Below are positions 21,631 through 35,762 of a DNA stretch of 64,000 bases, in pieces. Position numbers and translations under genes: made by a program. Origin of the DNA: Morinoia aosen (Eukaryota > Arthropoda > Malacostraca > Amphipoda > Talitridae); the NCBI GenBank assembly GCA_030386875.1, contig CM059580.1:3686838-3750837 (forward strand). Reading direction: 5' to 3'. The notes beneath the pieces were generated by a model. The model saw only the letters and a list, made by a program, of their open reading frames with translations. It was not told the DNA's origin and did no database searches. The stretch's first letter is position 1. Every line of letters begins with the position of its first letter.

Positions 21631-21929
21631 CTTCAATAGAATAATTGTATTCCTGCTGAATGGCTACGCATAAATATTTTTTAATTCATACGGGTGAAAA
21701 CTTCTTCAAATTTCCGAAAAATAATGAAAAATTATCATAATTTGATGTCGATTCGTTCCATCTTCCCCAGATTTGTAGCGCGATAATTTCAAATGCAAAA
21801 ATAACTCATGGGATGACACAAAATGTCGACCTGAAACGCGCTTTTAAGCATATATCACGCTTAATATTTCAATGTAATGATGCGTATAAACACTATGGCA
21901 AACAGTTAATGAAAATAACGAATTTTATG
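21631..21929. other. Unique spacer
   Basis: AT-rich, with no supported gene or repeat. Confidence 0.4.
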
Positions 21930-24605
21930 GTACCTTTTAAACTCTCAAAAATTCTTTTTCATATAACTCCTCAAACTAAAAAAATAAGTATAGTAACTCT
22001 TAACTCCACAAATTTCTTTATTATAGTACGCTCTAAACTCACAGAATTTATTTATTAAGAGCCGACCAAACTCCCTAAATTTAGTTTCTATAAAATTCCT
22101 CGAACTCAAAAAAAATTAGAGTAACCATTAAACTCGAAAATTTTCATTTTTATAGAGCCCCTCAAACTACAAAAATTTCTTTTTATATAACCCTTTAACT
22201 CCAAAAAAAATTTAACTCCAAAAAAAATTTATAGTACCCTTAACTCCAAAAACTTCTTTTTATAATACCCTTTAAAATCCCCCAAAAAATTATGGTACCC
22301 CTTAACTCCAAAAATTTCTTTTCATAATACCCTTTAAAATCCAAAAAAAATTATGGTACCCCTTAACTCCAAAAATTTCTTTTTATAATACCCTTTAAAA
22401 TCCCCCAAAAAATTATGGTACCCCTTAACTCCAAAAATTTATTTATATAATACCCTTTAAAATCCCCCAAAAATTATGGTACCCCTTAACTCCAAAAATT
22501 TCTTTTTATAATACCCTTTAAAATCCCCCAAAAAAATATGGTACCCCTTAACTCCAAAAATTTTTTTTTTAATACCCTTTAAAATCCCCAAAAAAATTAT
22601 GGTACCCCTTAACTCCAAAAATTTCTTTTTATAATACCCTTTAAAATCCCCCCAAAAATTATGGTACCCCTCAACTCCAAAAATTTCTTTTTATAATACC
22701 CTTTAAAATCCCCCCAAAAATTATGGTACCCCTTAACTCCAAAAATTTCTTTTTATAATACCCTTTAAAATCCCCCCAAAAATTATGGTACCCCATAACT
22801 CCAAAAATTTCTTTTTATAATACCCTTTAAAATCACCCAAAAAATTATGGTACCCCTTAACTCCAAAAATTTCTTTTTATAATACCCTTTAAAATCCCAA
22901 AAAAATTATGGTACCCCTTAACTCCAAAAATTTCTTTTCATAATACCCTTTAAAATCCCCCAAAAAATTATGGTACCCCATAACTCCAAAAATTTCTTTC
23001 TATAATACCCTTTAAAATCCCCCAAAAAATTATGGTACCCCATAACTCTAAAAATTTCTTTCTATAATACCCTTTAAAATCCCCCAAAAAATTATGGTAC
23101 CCCTTAACTCCAAAAATTTCTTTTTATAATACCCTTTAAAATCCCCCAAAAAATTATGGTACCCCTTAACTCCAAAAATTTATTTATATAATACCCTTTA
23201 AAATCCCCCAAAAATTTTGGTACCCCTTAACTCCAAAAATTTCATTTTATAATACCCTTTAAAATCCCCCAAAAAATTATGGTACCCCTTAACTCCAAAA
23301 ATTTCTTTTTATAATACCCTTTAAAATCCCCCAAAAAATTATGGTACCCCTTAACTCCAAAAATTTCTTTTTATAATACCCTTTAAAATCCCCCCAAAAA
23401 ATTATGGTACCCCTTAACTCCAAAAATTTATTTATATAATACCCTTTAAAATCCCCCAAAAAATTATGGTACCCCTTAACTCCAAAAATTTATTTATATA
23501 ATACCCTTTAAAATCCCCCCAAAATTATGGTACCCCTTAACTCCAAAAATTTTTTTTTATAATACCCTTTAAAATCCCCCCAAAAATTAGGGTACCCCTT
23601 AACTCCAAAAATTTATTTATATAATACCCTTTAAAATCCCCCAAAAATTATGGTACCCCTTAACTCCAAAAATTTCTTTTTATAATACCCTTTAAAATCC
23701 CCCAAAAAATTATGGTACCCCATAACTCCAAAAATTTCTTTTTATAATACCCTTTAAAATCCCCCAAAAATTATGGTACCCCTTAACTCCAAAAATTTCT
23801 TTCTATAATACCCTTTAAAATCCCCCAAAAATTATGGTACCCCTTAACTCCAAAAATTTCTTTTTATAATACCCTTTAAAATCCCCAAAAAAATTATGGT
23901 ACCCCATAACTCCAAAAATTTCTTTTTATAATACCCTTTAAAATCCCCCAAAAATTATGGTACCCCTTAACTCCAAAAATTTCTTTTTATAATGCCCTTT
24001 AAAATCCCCAAAAAAATTATGGTACCCCATAACTCCAAAAATTTCTTTTTATAATACCCTTTAAAATCCCCCAAAAATTATGGTACCCCTTAACTCCAAA
24101 AATTTCTTTTTATAATACCCTTTAAAATCCCCAAAAAAATTATGGTACCCCATAACTCCAAAAATTTCTTTTTATAATACCCTTTAAAATCCCCCAAAAA
24201 TTATGGTACCCCATAACTCCAAAAATTTCTTTTTATAATACCCTTTAAAATCCCCCAAAAAAATTATGGTACCCCATAACTCCAAAAATTTCTTTTCATA
24301 ATACCCTTTAAAATCCCCAAAAAAATTATGGTACCCCATAACTCCAAAAATTTCTTTTTATAATACCCTTTAAAATCCCCCAAAAATTATGGTACCCCAT
24401 AACTCCAAAAATTTCTTTTTATAATACCCTTTAAAATCCCCCAAAAATTATGGTACCCCTTAACTCCAAAAATTTCTTTTTATAATACCCTCTAAAATCC
24501 CCCAAAAAATTATGGTACCCCATAACTCCAAAAATTTCTTTTTATAATACCCTCTAAAATCCCCCAAAATTATGGTACCCCTTAACTCTAAAAATTTCTT
24601 TCCGA
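21930..24605. repeat. 60-bp satellite, ~40 copies
   Basis: The unit has TTATGGTACCCCTTAACTCC, AAAAATTTCTTTTTATAATA and CCCTTTAAAATCCCCCAAAA. Each unit contains GGTACC. The left edge (21930-22260) is strongly diverged, as expected for an ageing array edge, and the centre is homogeneous. Variants CCATAACT against CCTTAACT cluster in runs. Confidence 0.97.
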
Positions 24606-24859
24606 GAAAAACGATCAGTCAAAAATCACAGAAAACGTTTACTTGGGGACAAACTGTAGTATCAGCAAATCGAGATTTTTCATGCATAGGATTCATAGTT
24701 AACAATTGATTTTAAATCATTTTATCACCTAAAAAGTTAATTACATGAAATTAAAAATATAATCTAAATTCAAACTGAACGCAAAATAAAATTAATTAAT
24801 TTTTTTATAAATTAATTAACGAATAACTATTACACAAGACTGGGCGTTTTATGTGTTAT

Positions 24860-24903
<44 letters not shown>

Positions 24904-25530
24904 CAGATTAGCGAACTTTATATCACGAGTTCTTCATTTATTTGTATTATCGGCACATATATTTAAACTTATAACACATGGAAACTTTATAAGACATATA
25001 TAGCACGAGATTCACTATCGTTCTCTGAAAGTATGTTACCCCAAGTTATTTACCTAGTCTTTTGACCTAAGTTATTTACCTTAGCTATTTACCATAACTA
25101 TTTATCTAGTTATTTTCCCTAGCACACAATCCAGTACTCAACCATAGTTATTGATATTAAAATACCTATTTTTATCATAAGTCTCTTTGCAGTTACTTCA
25201 TAATAAGAATGTTTTCACAGATTTGCTCACTGCTGATTCAATAATTAATATTTATTTAAATTTCTATTAAATATTTAATAAAATAAAATAATTAATACTA
25301 CAATATTTTTTTTGTTCCTCCACAGATTAGACATAAGGTCCATTGTATGAAGAAAATTTTAAAAAACATCAAGTTGCGCTTTGAAAGTTAAAAAAAAGTT
25401 AAAGTTAAAGTTAAAAAGTTAAAAAAAACGCTACGTTGAACTTTTGTGTTGACTCTTTGGAAAAATCCGGATTTTCTTTTTTTCTATTTCTATGGCGTGT
25501 CTACATCGTCACATTTCAACGTACAGATAT
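24606..25530. other. AT-rich spacer with (TA)n and short AGTTAA repeats
   Basis: A (TA)n tract is at 24863-24897. A short run of AGTTATTTACC variants is at 25045-25115, and AAAGTTAAAGTTAAAG lies near 25390. No gene is supported. Confidence 0.55.
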
Positions 25531-27045
25531 ACGTAAAACATCTACGTCTACAGATCTACAAATCTACATCTACAGATCTACATATCTACCTCTACAGATC
25601 TTCATTTCTAGTTCTACAGATCTACATATCTAAATCTACATATCTACGTCTACAGATCTGCATATCTACGTCTACAGATCTGCATATCTACGTCTACAGA
25701 TCTGCATATCTACGTCTACAGATCTGCATATCTACGTCTACAAATCTACATATCTACGTCTACAGATCTGCATATCTACGTCGACACATCTGCATATCTA
25801 CCTCTACAGATCTGCATATCTACGTCTACAAATCTACATATCTACGTCTACAGATCTGCATATCTACGTCTACAAATCTACATATCTACGTCTACAGATC
25901 TGCATATCTACGTCTACAAATCTACATATCTACGTCTACAGATCTGCATATCTACGTCTACAGATCTGCATATCTACATCTACATATCTACGTCTACAGA
26001 TCTGCTTATCTACGTCGACATACCTGCATATCTACGTCTACAGATCTTCATTTCTAGTTCTACAGATCTACATATCTACATCTACATATCTACGTCTACA
26101 GATCTGCTTATCTACGTCGACATATCTGCATATCTACGTCTACAGATCTGCATATCTACGTCTACAGATCTGCATATCTACGTCTACAGATCGGCATATC
26201 TACGTCGACATATCTGCATATCTACGTCTACAGATCTGCAAATCTACGTCTACAGATCTGCATATCTACGTCTAAAGATCTGTATATCTACGTCTAAAGA
26301 TCTGTACATCTACGTCTAAAGATCTGCATATCTACGTCTACAAATCTACATATCTACGTCTACAGATCTGCATATCTACGTCTACAAATCTACATATCTA
26401 CGTCTACAGATCTGCATATCTACGTCTACAAATCTACATATCTACGTCGACATATCTGCATATCTACGTCTACAAATCTACATATCTACGTCTACAGATC
26501 TGCATATCTACGTCTTCAAATCTACATATCTACGTCTACAGATCTGCATATCTACGTCTACAAATCTACATATCTACGTCTACAGATCTGCATATCTACG
26601 TCTGCAAATCTACATATCTATTTCTACAGATCTGCATATCTACGTCTAAAAATCTACATATCTACGTCTACAGATCTGCATATCTACGTCTACAAATCTA
26701 CATATCTACGTCTACAGATCTGCATATCTACGTCTATAAATCTACATATCTACGTTTACAGATCTGCATATCTACGTCTGCAAATCTACATATCTACGTC
26801 TACAGATCTGCATATCTACGTCTACAAATCTACATATCTACGTCTATAGATCTGCATATCTACGTCTACAGATCTGCATATCTACGTCTAAAAATCTACA
26901 TATCTACGTATACAGATCTGCATGTCTACGTCTGCAAATCTACATATCTACGTCTACAGATCTGCATATCTACGTCTGCAGATCTACATATCTACGTCTA
27001 CAGACCTACATATCTACATCTACAGATCGACATATCTACGTTTGG
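25531..27045. repeat. 22-bp satellite (AGATCT type), ~68 copies
   Basis: The unit is ATCTACGTCTACAGATCTGC plus AT. Two alternating variants (CAGATCTGCAT and CAAATCTACAT) form 44-bp dimers through much of the array, for example 26340-26840. Confidence 0.95.
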
Positions 27046-27177
27046 ATGCACAAACCTACGTTAGCTTGTCTACTTCTACTGCCCATCTACTCTACAGGGT
27101 CGACATTACTACTTCTACTTCCCGTCATCTCCTGCCAAAGGTCTACTGTGCATCTACTTCTACTTTCACAATCCAAG

Positions 27178-27204
27178 ATGGCCGCCACACACTGCTGGAG
27201 CGAG
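27178..27204 (+). CDS. Candidate short initiator exon (low confidence)
   Basis: The sequence CCAAGATGGCCGCC has an ATG in a context one base off the TISU translation initiator (SAASATGGCGGC). It opens nine codons (MAATHCWSE) and then meets GAG|GTGAGT, a near-ideal donor in phase 0. Gene B's exon at 43496 also begins in phase 0, so this could be a first coding exon of gene B 16 kb upstream. That is inference only: the ORF is tiny, and similar CCAAGATGGC sequence at 41865 suggests that a repeat could carry it. Confidence 0.12.
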
Positions 27205-27244
27205 GTGAGTTTAGCATAGATGTGTTACTTAAAATGAAGGTGTT

Positions 27245-27352
27245 CCCATGAGAGAAAAGAGGAAGGCTCCATTTATATACTATGCAGCTGAGGGAGCGAG
27301 GAATCCATGCACGCGGTGTGTGGTCCCAACACAAACAGCAGGTTAGGAAGGA
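27245..27352 (+). mobile_element. Element D, diverged 5' half
   Basis: AGAGGAAGGCTCCATTTATA, GAGGAATCCATGCACGCGGT and AGCAGGTTAGGAAGGAT correspond to the 5' part and one VNTR unit of D. The core is missing. It lies directly upstream of copy 4. Confidence 0.6.
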
Positions 27353-27364
27353 TTAGATTATATG

Positions 27365-27960
27365 TTAGTTTAAGCCTCCCTAACTGTTACAAAAAAAGAG
27401 CGTATCGAAGAGTGGAAAGAGGAAGGCACCGTTTAGTATGGAGAAAAGGGAATGCGGAATCTATGCACGCGGTGTCCCCTCAGCAAGTCAGGAAGGAACG
27501 GGGAATCAATGCACGCGGTGTCTCCCCAGCAAGTCTGGAAGGAACGGGGAATCAATGCACGCGGTGTCTCCCCAGCAAGTCAGGAAGGAACGGGGAATCA
27601 ATGCACGCGGTGTCTCCCCAGCAAGTCAGGAAGGAACGGGGAATCAATGCACGCGGTGTCTCCCCAGCAAGTCAGGAAGGAACGGGGAATCTATGCACGC
27701 GGTGTCTCCCAAGCAAGTCAGGAAGGAACGCGGAATCTACGCACAAGGTGCACAGAAACAGTAAGCTAAGAAAGAAGTTCATGAAACAAGACAAAAGTAG
27801 AAGAAGAAAGCAATAGGTGCTGAAAAACAGGACAGCAGTCAACCGAAAAAAGATGGTCCGTAACAAAACAAAAACCTATTCTATTTCTACACAAGGAAGG
27901 CCTACCTCACCCTCAGCTCGGGACCTCACATATTCCCCTTGGGAGCAGCACTTCCCATAG
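27365..27960 (+). mobile_element. Element D, copy 4 with expanded VNTR
   Basis: This is the fullest copy. AGTTTAAGCCTCCCTAACTG starts the 5' part, then about six 46-bp VNTR units (27445-27726), the conserved core (27727-27906), and the end TCAGCTCGGGACCTCACAT followed by ATTCCCCTTGGGAGCAGCAC and TTCCCATAG. This terminal segment is the one that recurs, inverted, at 38538-38580. Confidence 0.85.
27445..27726 (+). repeat. 46-bp VNTR inside element D
   Basis: About six copies of a unit containing GGGAATCAATGCACGCGGTG and CCCAGCAAGTCAGGAAGG. The D copy at 7400 has two and the other D copies have none. Confidence 0.9.
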
Positions 27961-28228
27961 ATAAATAACAGCATCCCTATGATGCGAATAATACCCTAAA
28001 TAACAAATTTATTACCCTACACAACACATCAAGGATGGCTCACAAACATTTTTTACCCTAAAAGTTAACTAAATGTTACCCTAAAATATTCTCAAGCATC
28101 ACCCAAAATACAATTTTCCAACTTATAGACTACATTTAATAGCTTCAAAAAAATTAACCAACTTACAAAAATTCCTAATATATTTCAAGGCAATTTCAAC
28201 GCGCATAGAATAGTGATCTTCCGGACGT
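27961..28228 (+). repeat. AT-rich flank, left arm of an inverted duplication
   Basis: It contains TTTTTTACCCTAAAAG, GTTACCCTAAAATATTC, and near its end TTCAACGCGCATAGAA then GTGATCTTCCGGACGTGTAC. The reverse complement of 38140-38535 has the same motifs in the same order. Confidence 0.75.
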
Positions 28229-29296
28229 GTACGTCGCCTGTATGTTGTGTACGTCGCCTGTATGTTGTGTACGTCGCCTGTACGTTGTGTACGTCGCCTG
28301 TATGTTGTGTACGTCGCCTGTATGTTGTGTACGTCGCCTGTATGTTGTGTACGTCGCGTGTATGTTGTGTACGTCGCCTGTACGTTGTGTACGTCGCCTG
28401 TATGTTGTGTACGTCGCCTGTATGTTGTGTACGTCGCCTGTATGTTGTGTACGTCGCCTGTATGTTGTGTACGTCGCCTGTATGTTGTGTACGTCGCCTG
28501 TACGTTGTGTACGTCGCCTGTATGTTGTGTACGTCGCCTGTATGTTGTGTACGTCGCCTGTATGTTGTGTACATCGCCTGTATGTTGTGTACGTCGCGTG
28601 TACGTTGTGTACGTCGCGTGTACGTTGTGTACGTCGCGTGTACGTTGTGTACGTCGCCTGTACGTTGTGTACGTCGCCTGTACGTTGTGTACGTCGCCTG
28701 TACGTTGTGTACGTCGCCTGTACGTTGTATACGTCGCCTGAACGTTGTATACGTCGCGTGTACGTTGTGTACGTCGTGTGTACGTTGTGTACGTCGTGTG
28801 TACGTTGTGTACGTCGTGTGTACGTTATGTACGTCGTGTGTACGTTGTGTACGTCGTGTGTACGTTGTGTACGTCGCCTGTACGTTGTGTACGTCGTGTG
28901 TACGTTGTGTACGTCGCTTGTACAATGTGTAAGTCGCCTGTACATTGTGTACGTCGCCTGTACGTTGTGTACGTCGCCTGTACGTTGTGTACGTCGCCTG
29001 TACGTTGTGTACGTCGCCTGTACGTTGTATACGTCGCCTGTACGTTGTATACGTCGCGTGTACGTTGTGTACGTCGTGTGTACGTTGTGTACGTCGTGTG
29101 TACGTTGTGCACGTCGTGTGTACGTTATGTACGTCGTGTGTACGTTGTGTACGTCGTGTGTACGTTGTGTACGTCGCCTGTACGTTGTGTACGTCGTGTG
29201 TACGTTGTGTACGTCGCTTGTACAATGTGTACGTCGCCTGTACATTGTGTACGTCGCCTGTACGTTGTGTACGTCGCCTGTACGTTGTGTACGTCC
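28229..29296 (+). repeat. 20-bp satellite, left array (~53 copies)
   Basis: The unit is GTACGTCGCCTGTATGTTGT, drifting to GTACGTCGCGTGTACGTTGT and GTACGTCGTGTGTACGTTGT rightwards. From 28690 to 29290 a 300-bp higher-order block of 15 monomers is repeated. The marker GCTTGTACAATGTGT lies at about 28916 and 29216. All six frames are open because 20 bp is not a multiple of three and the unit lacks stops. Confidence 0.97.
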
Positions 29297-29720
29297 TTTT
29301 ATGAAGGTTTTTATCATAGTCAAAAAATACCTAATTATCAGTTTTTACCAAGCAAAAAGTCCAGAACATTAACTATCTTTCGTTCATAAATGCCTCAACC
29401 AGGAATTTTTCCACGAAAATACTTACAAATAAAATCCTAGCTGAAAATATAAGTAGCAGTTCGCAGGCATAATAAAACAAAAAAAAATAAAAAATTAAAA
29501 ATTACAAAGCGCTTCTGCCTGCAGGACGACTTCACTGAATAAATTTTATTTAATTTTGCTAAAAGTTCAACGAGACCGAAGCTATTCTATATAACTTATG
29601 CTTGAGGTTTAGTGTAACTCAAAGTTTAAGTCACATATATATTTAATTTACATATTTACTTAATCGATATATCAAATGTAGCTTGCAATTCCAATGGTCA
29701 GCGTCAACATCGCATCATCT
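29297..29720. other. Unique spacer
   Basis: Moderately AT-rich with no supported gene or array. Confidence 0.45.
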
Positions 29721-30222
29721 ACCCTCATATTCCCCTCATATTCCCCTCATATTCCCCTCATGATTACTCTCATATTCCCCTCATGCCTATTCTCATATTC
29801 CCCTCATGATTACCCTCAGATTTCCTTCATGAATACTCTCATATTCTCCTCGTGAATACTCTCATATTCCCCTCATGAAAACTCTTATATTCCCCTCATG
29901 AATACTCTTATATTTCCCTCATATTCCCCTCATGAATACTCTCATATTCCCCTCATATTCCCCTCATATTCCCCTCATGAATACTCTTATATTCCCCTCG
30001 TATTCCCCTCATGAATACTATAATATTCCCCTCATATTCCCCTCGTGAATACTCTCATATTCCCCTCATATTCCCCTCATGAATACTCTTATATTCCCCT
30101 CATATTCCCCTCATGAATACTCCCATATTCTCCTCATATTCCCCTCTTGAAAACTCTCATAGTCCCCTCATATTCCCCTCATGAAAACCCTCATATTTCC
30201 CTCATCATTACTCTCATATTAA
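29721..30222. repeat. Degenerate array of CATATTCCCCT units
   Basis: The units alternate between an 11-bp CATATTCCCCT and a 23-bp form with CATGAATACTCT inserted. About 30 short units are present. Confidence 0.85.
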
Positions 30223-30649
30223 TCAATCATCTAAACTATTAAATACAATTTACTAACAAGCATTAACGCAAACCCCAGTGGTTTTTCCTCATCGTTACCA
30301 TCCACTCAATTATTTGAAAAAGCAACAAATATTCGGATATCCCACGTCCCAAAAAACTTGTTCCAGTTTGGAGAAAATTTCGGCTTGCAAAAAGAAATTC
30401 CCTGAAACTTTCAGTGCTGCAGCGACGGCAGTGTTGCCACATAGAAAATTTCCCTGGAAGTACAGAATTTTCTTGGTTTCACATTCGTTCTTTCTTATTT
30501 AAACACCTAAACTTCTTCTTTAACACGGTATTCGTATATAAATAAGTAAAATACTTATAAACACAGTATATAACACAAAATAGGAACGTACTATCATTTT
30601 TACTTTAAATGATAGAAGAAACGTTAAAAAAATATTATTCTTAAAAACC
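30223..30649. other. Unique sequence, no supported gene
   Basis: A 74-codon open frame exists (30278-30502), but it has no splice or homology support that I can see. Confidence 0.4.
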
Positions 30650-30960
30650 AGAATTTGGAACACGGGCAACCACAAAAGTCAGTGCAACTCTGGCCGTCGT
30701 GGGAGAGGTCACGCGCGTCTCTTCAAGTGCATCCGTTCCAGTAACTCTCGAATTAACGCAAAAATACTACAAAAAACTTTACATTCCCATTCACGAAGTG
30801 AAGTAAAATTTAAGAACGGTAATATATTTATTGCAAAGTGAATTTAGAAGTGAGGTGTGACACATAAGGTGGGTGTTTGGACCGTGTGCGTGCGTTGCGT
30901 GTGCGTTTATTAGCACTCACACACACGTACATGACCGTTCTGAGTGTCGATGTAGTGCAA
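30650..30960 (+). promoter_or_regulatory. CpG-containing block, possible promoter/5' UTR
   Basis: It stands out from AT-rich surroundings with GGCCGTCGTGGGAGAGGTCA, CGCGCGTCTC and a TCAAGTG site (30723). TCAGT and TCCAGT initiator-like motifs are present, as is a run of GTGAAG/AAGTGA typical of arthropod leaders, and AAG|GTGGGT could serve as a donor. It could be the 5' end of gene B, 12.5 kb upstream of its first recognised exon. No transcript evidence is available. Confidence 0.2.
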
Positions 30961-31299
30961 GGATGTTTACCGTGTGTACACATGTGTACTTATCCGTTGT
31001 GTACACATGAAGTTTGTGGATTGTATTAAAAATACAGATGTTTTATGATATATTCTTCATATTTTAGACGAATATTATGGGAGGAAAGTGCATTGATTTG
31101 TTGATATTTTGGATAACATTAATAATATCGTACATATTTACCGGATATTAATGTGGCTTTTAATACCATTGCGAACATTCGATTTCATTGATGTTGATGT
31201 TATGTTGATATAAGTGTTAATAATTTATTATCAATTACTTTCATAGATGTTATAATTATAGCTATTAGAATATTGACAAGTGGGGAAGTGGATGTGTGT
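30961..31299. other. Unique spacer
   Basis: AT-rich. A local GTGTACACATG motif repeats twice (30975-31010). No gene is supported. Confidence 0.4.
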
Positions 31300-31417
31300 A
31301 GTTACACACATAAACACACGCACACACTCGACACAGAACTACACATCAAGAAATATAAAGGCGCCAATACAACACAAAAAACAACAATACACAATACGCC
31401 CAACCCACAATACACAC

Positions 31418-34400
31418 CAAAACACACAACAAAACACAGAACACAACACACAGCACACAATACACAACAACACAACACCAACACACAGCACACAATACAC
31501 AACACACACAACACAACATTAACACACAGCACACAATACACAACAACACAACACCAACACACAGCACACAATACACAATACACAACATTAACACAGCACA
31601 CAATACACAACAACACACACAACACAACATTAACACACAGCACACAATACACAACAACATACACAACACCAACACACAGCACACAATACACAACAACACA
31701 ACACCAACACACAGTACACAATACACAACAACACACACAACACAACATTAACACACAGCACACAATACACAACAACACACACAACACAACATTAACACAC
31801 AGCACACAATACACAACAACACAACACCAACACACAGCACACAATACACAACAACACACAAAACACAACACCAACACACAGCACACAATACACAACAACA
31901 CAACACCAACACACAGCACACAATACACAACAACACCCACAACACCAACACACAGCACACAATACACAACACACACAACACCAACACACAGCACACAATA
32001 CACAACACACACAACACCAACACACAGCACACAATACACAACAACACCCACAACACAACACCAACACACAGCACACAATACACAACAACACAACACCAAC
32101 ACACACCACACAATACACAACAACACAACACCAACACACAGCACACAATAGACAACAACACAACACCAACACACAGCACACAATACACAACAACACAACA
32201 CCAACACACAGCACACAATACACAACAACACAACACCAACACACACCACACAATACACAACAACACAACACCAACACACAGCACACAATACACAACACAA
32301 CATCAACACACAGCACACAATACACAACAACACAACACCAACACACAGCACACAATACACAACAACACAACACCAACACACAGCACACAATACACAACAA
32401 CACAACACCAACACACACCACACAATACACAACAACACAACACCAACACACACCACACAATACACAACAACACAACACCAATACACACCACACAATACAC
32501 AACACAACACCAACACACAGCACACAATACACAACAACACAACACCAACACACAGCACACAATACACAACAACACAACACCAACACACACCACACAACAA
32601 CACAACACCAACACACACCACACAATACACAACAACACAACACCAACACACACCACACAATACACAACAACACAACACCAACACACACCACACAATACAC
32701 AACACAACATTAACACACAGCACACAATACACAACAACACACACAACGCAACATTAACACACAGCACACAATACACAACAACACAACACCAACACACAGC
32801 ACACAATACACAACAACACACACAACACAACACCAACACACAGCACACAATACACAACAACACAACACCAACACACAGCACACAATACACAACAACATAC
32901 ACAACAACACAACACCAACACACAGCACACAATACACAACAACACAACACCAACACACAGCACACAATACACAACAACACAACACCAACACACAGCACAC
33001 AATACACAACAACATACACAACACCAACACACAGCACACAATACACAACAACACAACACCAACACACAGCCCACAATACACAACACAACACCAACACAGC
33101 CCACAATACACAACAACATACACAACACAACACCAACACACAGCCCACAATACACAACAACATACACAACACAACACCAACACACAGCCCACAATACACA
33201 ACGACACACACACAACACAACACCAACACACAGCCCACAATACACAACGACACACACACAACACAACACCAACACACAGCACACAATACACAACAACATA
33301 CACAATTCAACACCAACACACAGCACACAATACACAACAACACAACACCAACACACAGCCCACAATACACAACGACACACACACAACACAACACCAACAC
33401 ACAGCACACAATACACAACAACGCAACACCAACACACAGCCCACAATACACAACGACACACACACACAACACAACACCAACACACAGCCCACAATACACA
33501 ACAACACACACAACACAACACCAACACACAGCACACAATACACAACACAACACCAACACACAGCACACAATACACAACAACACAACACCTACACACAGCA
33601 CACAATACACAACAACACACACAACACAACACCAACACAGAGCACACAATACACAACAACACAACACTAACACACAGCCCACAATACACAACATACACGA
33701 CAACACAACACCAGCACACAGCACACAATACACAACAACATACACAACACCAACACACAGCACACAATACACAACAACACAACACCTACACACAGCCCAC
33801 AATACACAACAACATATACACAACACAACACCAACACACAGCCCACAATACACAACGACACACACACAACACAACACCAACACACAGCCCACAATACACA
33901 ACGACACACACACAACACAACACCAACACACAGCACACAATACACAACAACGCAACACCAACACACAGCCCACAATACACAACGACACACACACAACACA
34001 ACACCAACACACAGCACACAATACACAACACAACACCAACACACAGCCCACAATACACAACGACACACACACACAACACAACACCAACACACAGCACACA
34101 ATACACAACAACACACACAACACCAACACACAGCACACAATACACAACAACACACACAACACAACACCAACACACAGCACACAATACACAACAACACACA
34201 CAACACAACACCAACACACAGCACACAATACACAACAACACACACAACACAACACCAACACACAGCACACAATACACAACAACACACACAACACCAACAC
34301 ACAGCACACAATACACAACACACACAACACAACACCAACACACAGCACACAAAACACAACACACACAACACAACACCAACACACAGCACACAATACACAC

Positions 34401-35633
34401 AACACAACACCAACACACAGCACACAACACAACACCAACACACAGCACAAAATACACAACAACACACAGCACACAATACACAACAACACACACAACACAA
34501 CACCAACACACAGCACACAATACACAACAACACCAACACACAGCACACAATACACAACAACACACACAACACCAACACACAGCACACAATACACACAACA
34601 CAACACCAACACACAGCACACAACACAACACCAACACACAGCACAAAATACACAACACACAGCACACAATACACAACAACACACACAACACAACATTAAC
34701 ACACAGCACACAATACACAACAACACACACAACACAACACCAACACACAGCACACAATACACAACAACACCAACACACAGCACACAATACACAACAACAC
34801 ACACAACACAACACCAACACACAGCACACAATACACAACAACACACACAACACAACACCAACACACAGCACACAATACACAACAACACACACAACACAAC
34901 ACCAACACACAGCACACAATACACAACAACACCAACACACAGCACACAATACACAACAACACACACAACACCAACACACAGCACACAATACACAACAACA
35001 CACACAACACAACACACAACAACACACAGCACACAACACACAACAACACACAGAACACAATACACAACACACACAACACAACACAACACCAACACACAGC
35101 ACACAACACACAACAACACACACAACACAACACCAACACACAGCACACAACACACACAACACAACACCAACACACAGCACACAATACACAACAACACAAC
35201 ACAACACCAACACACACAACACAACACCAACACACAGCACACAATACACAACACAACACCAACACACAGCACACAACACACAACAACACACACAACACAA
35301 CACCAACACACAGCACACAACACACACAACACAACACCAACACACAGCACACAATACACAACAACACAACACAACACCAACACACACAACACAACACCAA
35401 CACACAGCACACAATACACAACACAACACCAACACACAGCACACAACACACAACAACACACACAACACAACACCAACACACAGCACACAACACACACAAC
35501 ACAACACCAACACACAGCACACAATACACAACAACACAACACAACACCAACACACACAACACAACACCAAAACACAATACACAACAACACACACAACACA
35601 ACACCAACACACAGAACACAAAACACGCCACTA
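31418..35633. repeat. CA-rich satellite, unit ~33 bp, 4.2 kb
   Basis: Units are built from ACAACACCAACACACAGCAC and ACAATACACAACA, with many length variants (extra CACACA, GACACACACA or CAACAT). G appears essentially only in the CAGC marker. The right end shows clear 170-bp higher-order blocks (markers at about 35191, 35361, 35531). The reverse strand is stop-free (CVLCAVCWCCVV type), which is an artefact. Confidence 0.96.
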
Positions 35634-35762
35634 CAGCACAAAAAGTTCCTATATTATTGATGTGAAATAAAATGTATGATGATCAACAAAATTAAACAAA
35701 CTTGCATTTCACTACCAATAGTATTATGAGCATCATATTGGTGCCATATACGAGTATATAGA

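Noticed and set aside
25446-27251. Frames with LRLQICISTST repeats over the AGATCT satellite
   Set aside because: They follow the 22-bp unit and are interrupted where units vary. No gene context.
27961-28100. ACCCTAAA motifs as telomere-like repeats
   Set aside because: They are dispersed single motifs in AT-rich DNA, not a tandem TTAGGG or TTAGG array.
31273-35641. Long Cys/Val-rich (minus strand) and His/Thr-rich (plus strand) frames in the CA satellite
   Set aside because: All arise from the stop-free CA-rich unit. Several overlapping frames are equally open and there is no splice or start context.
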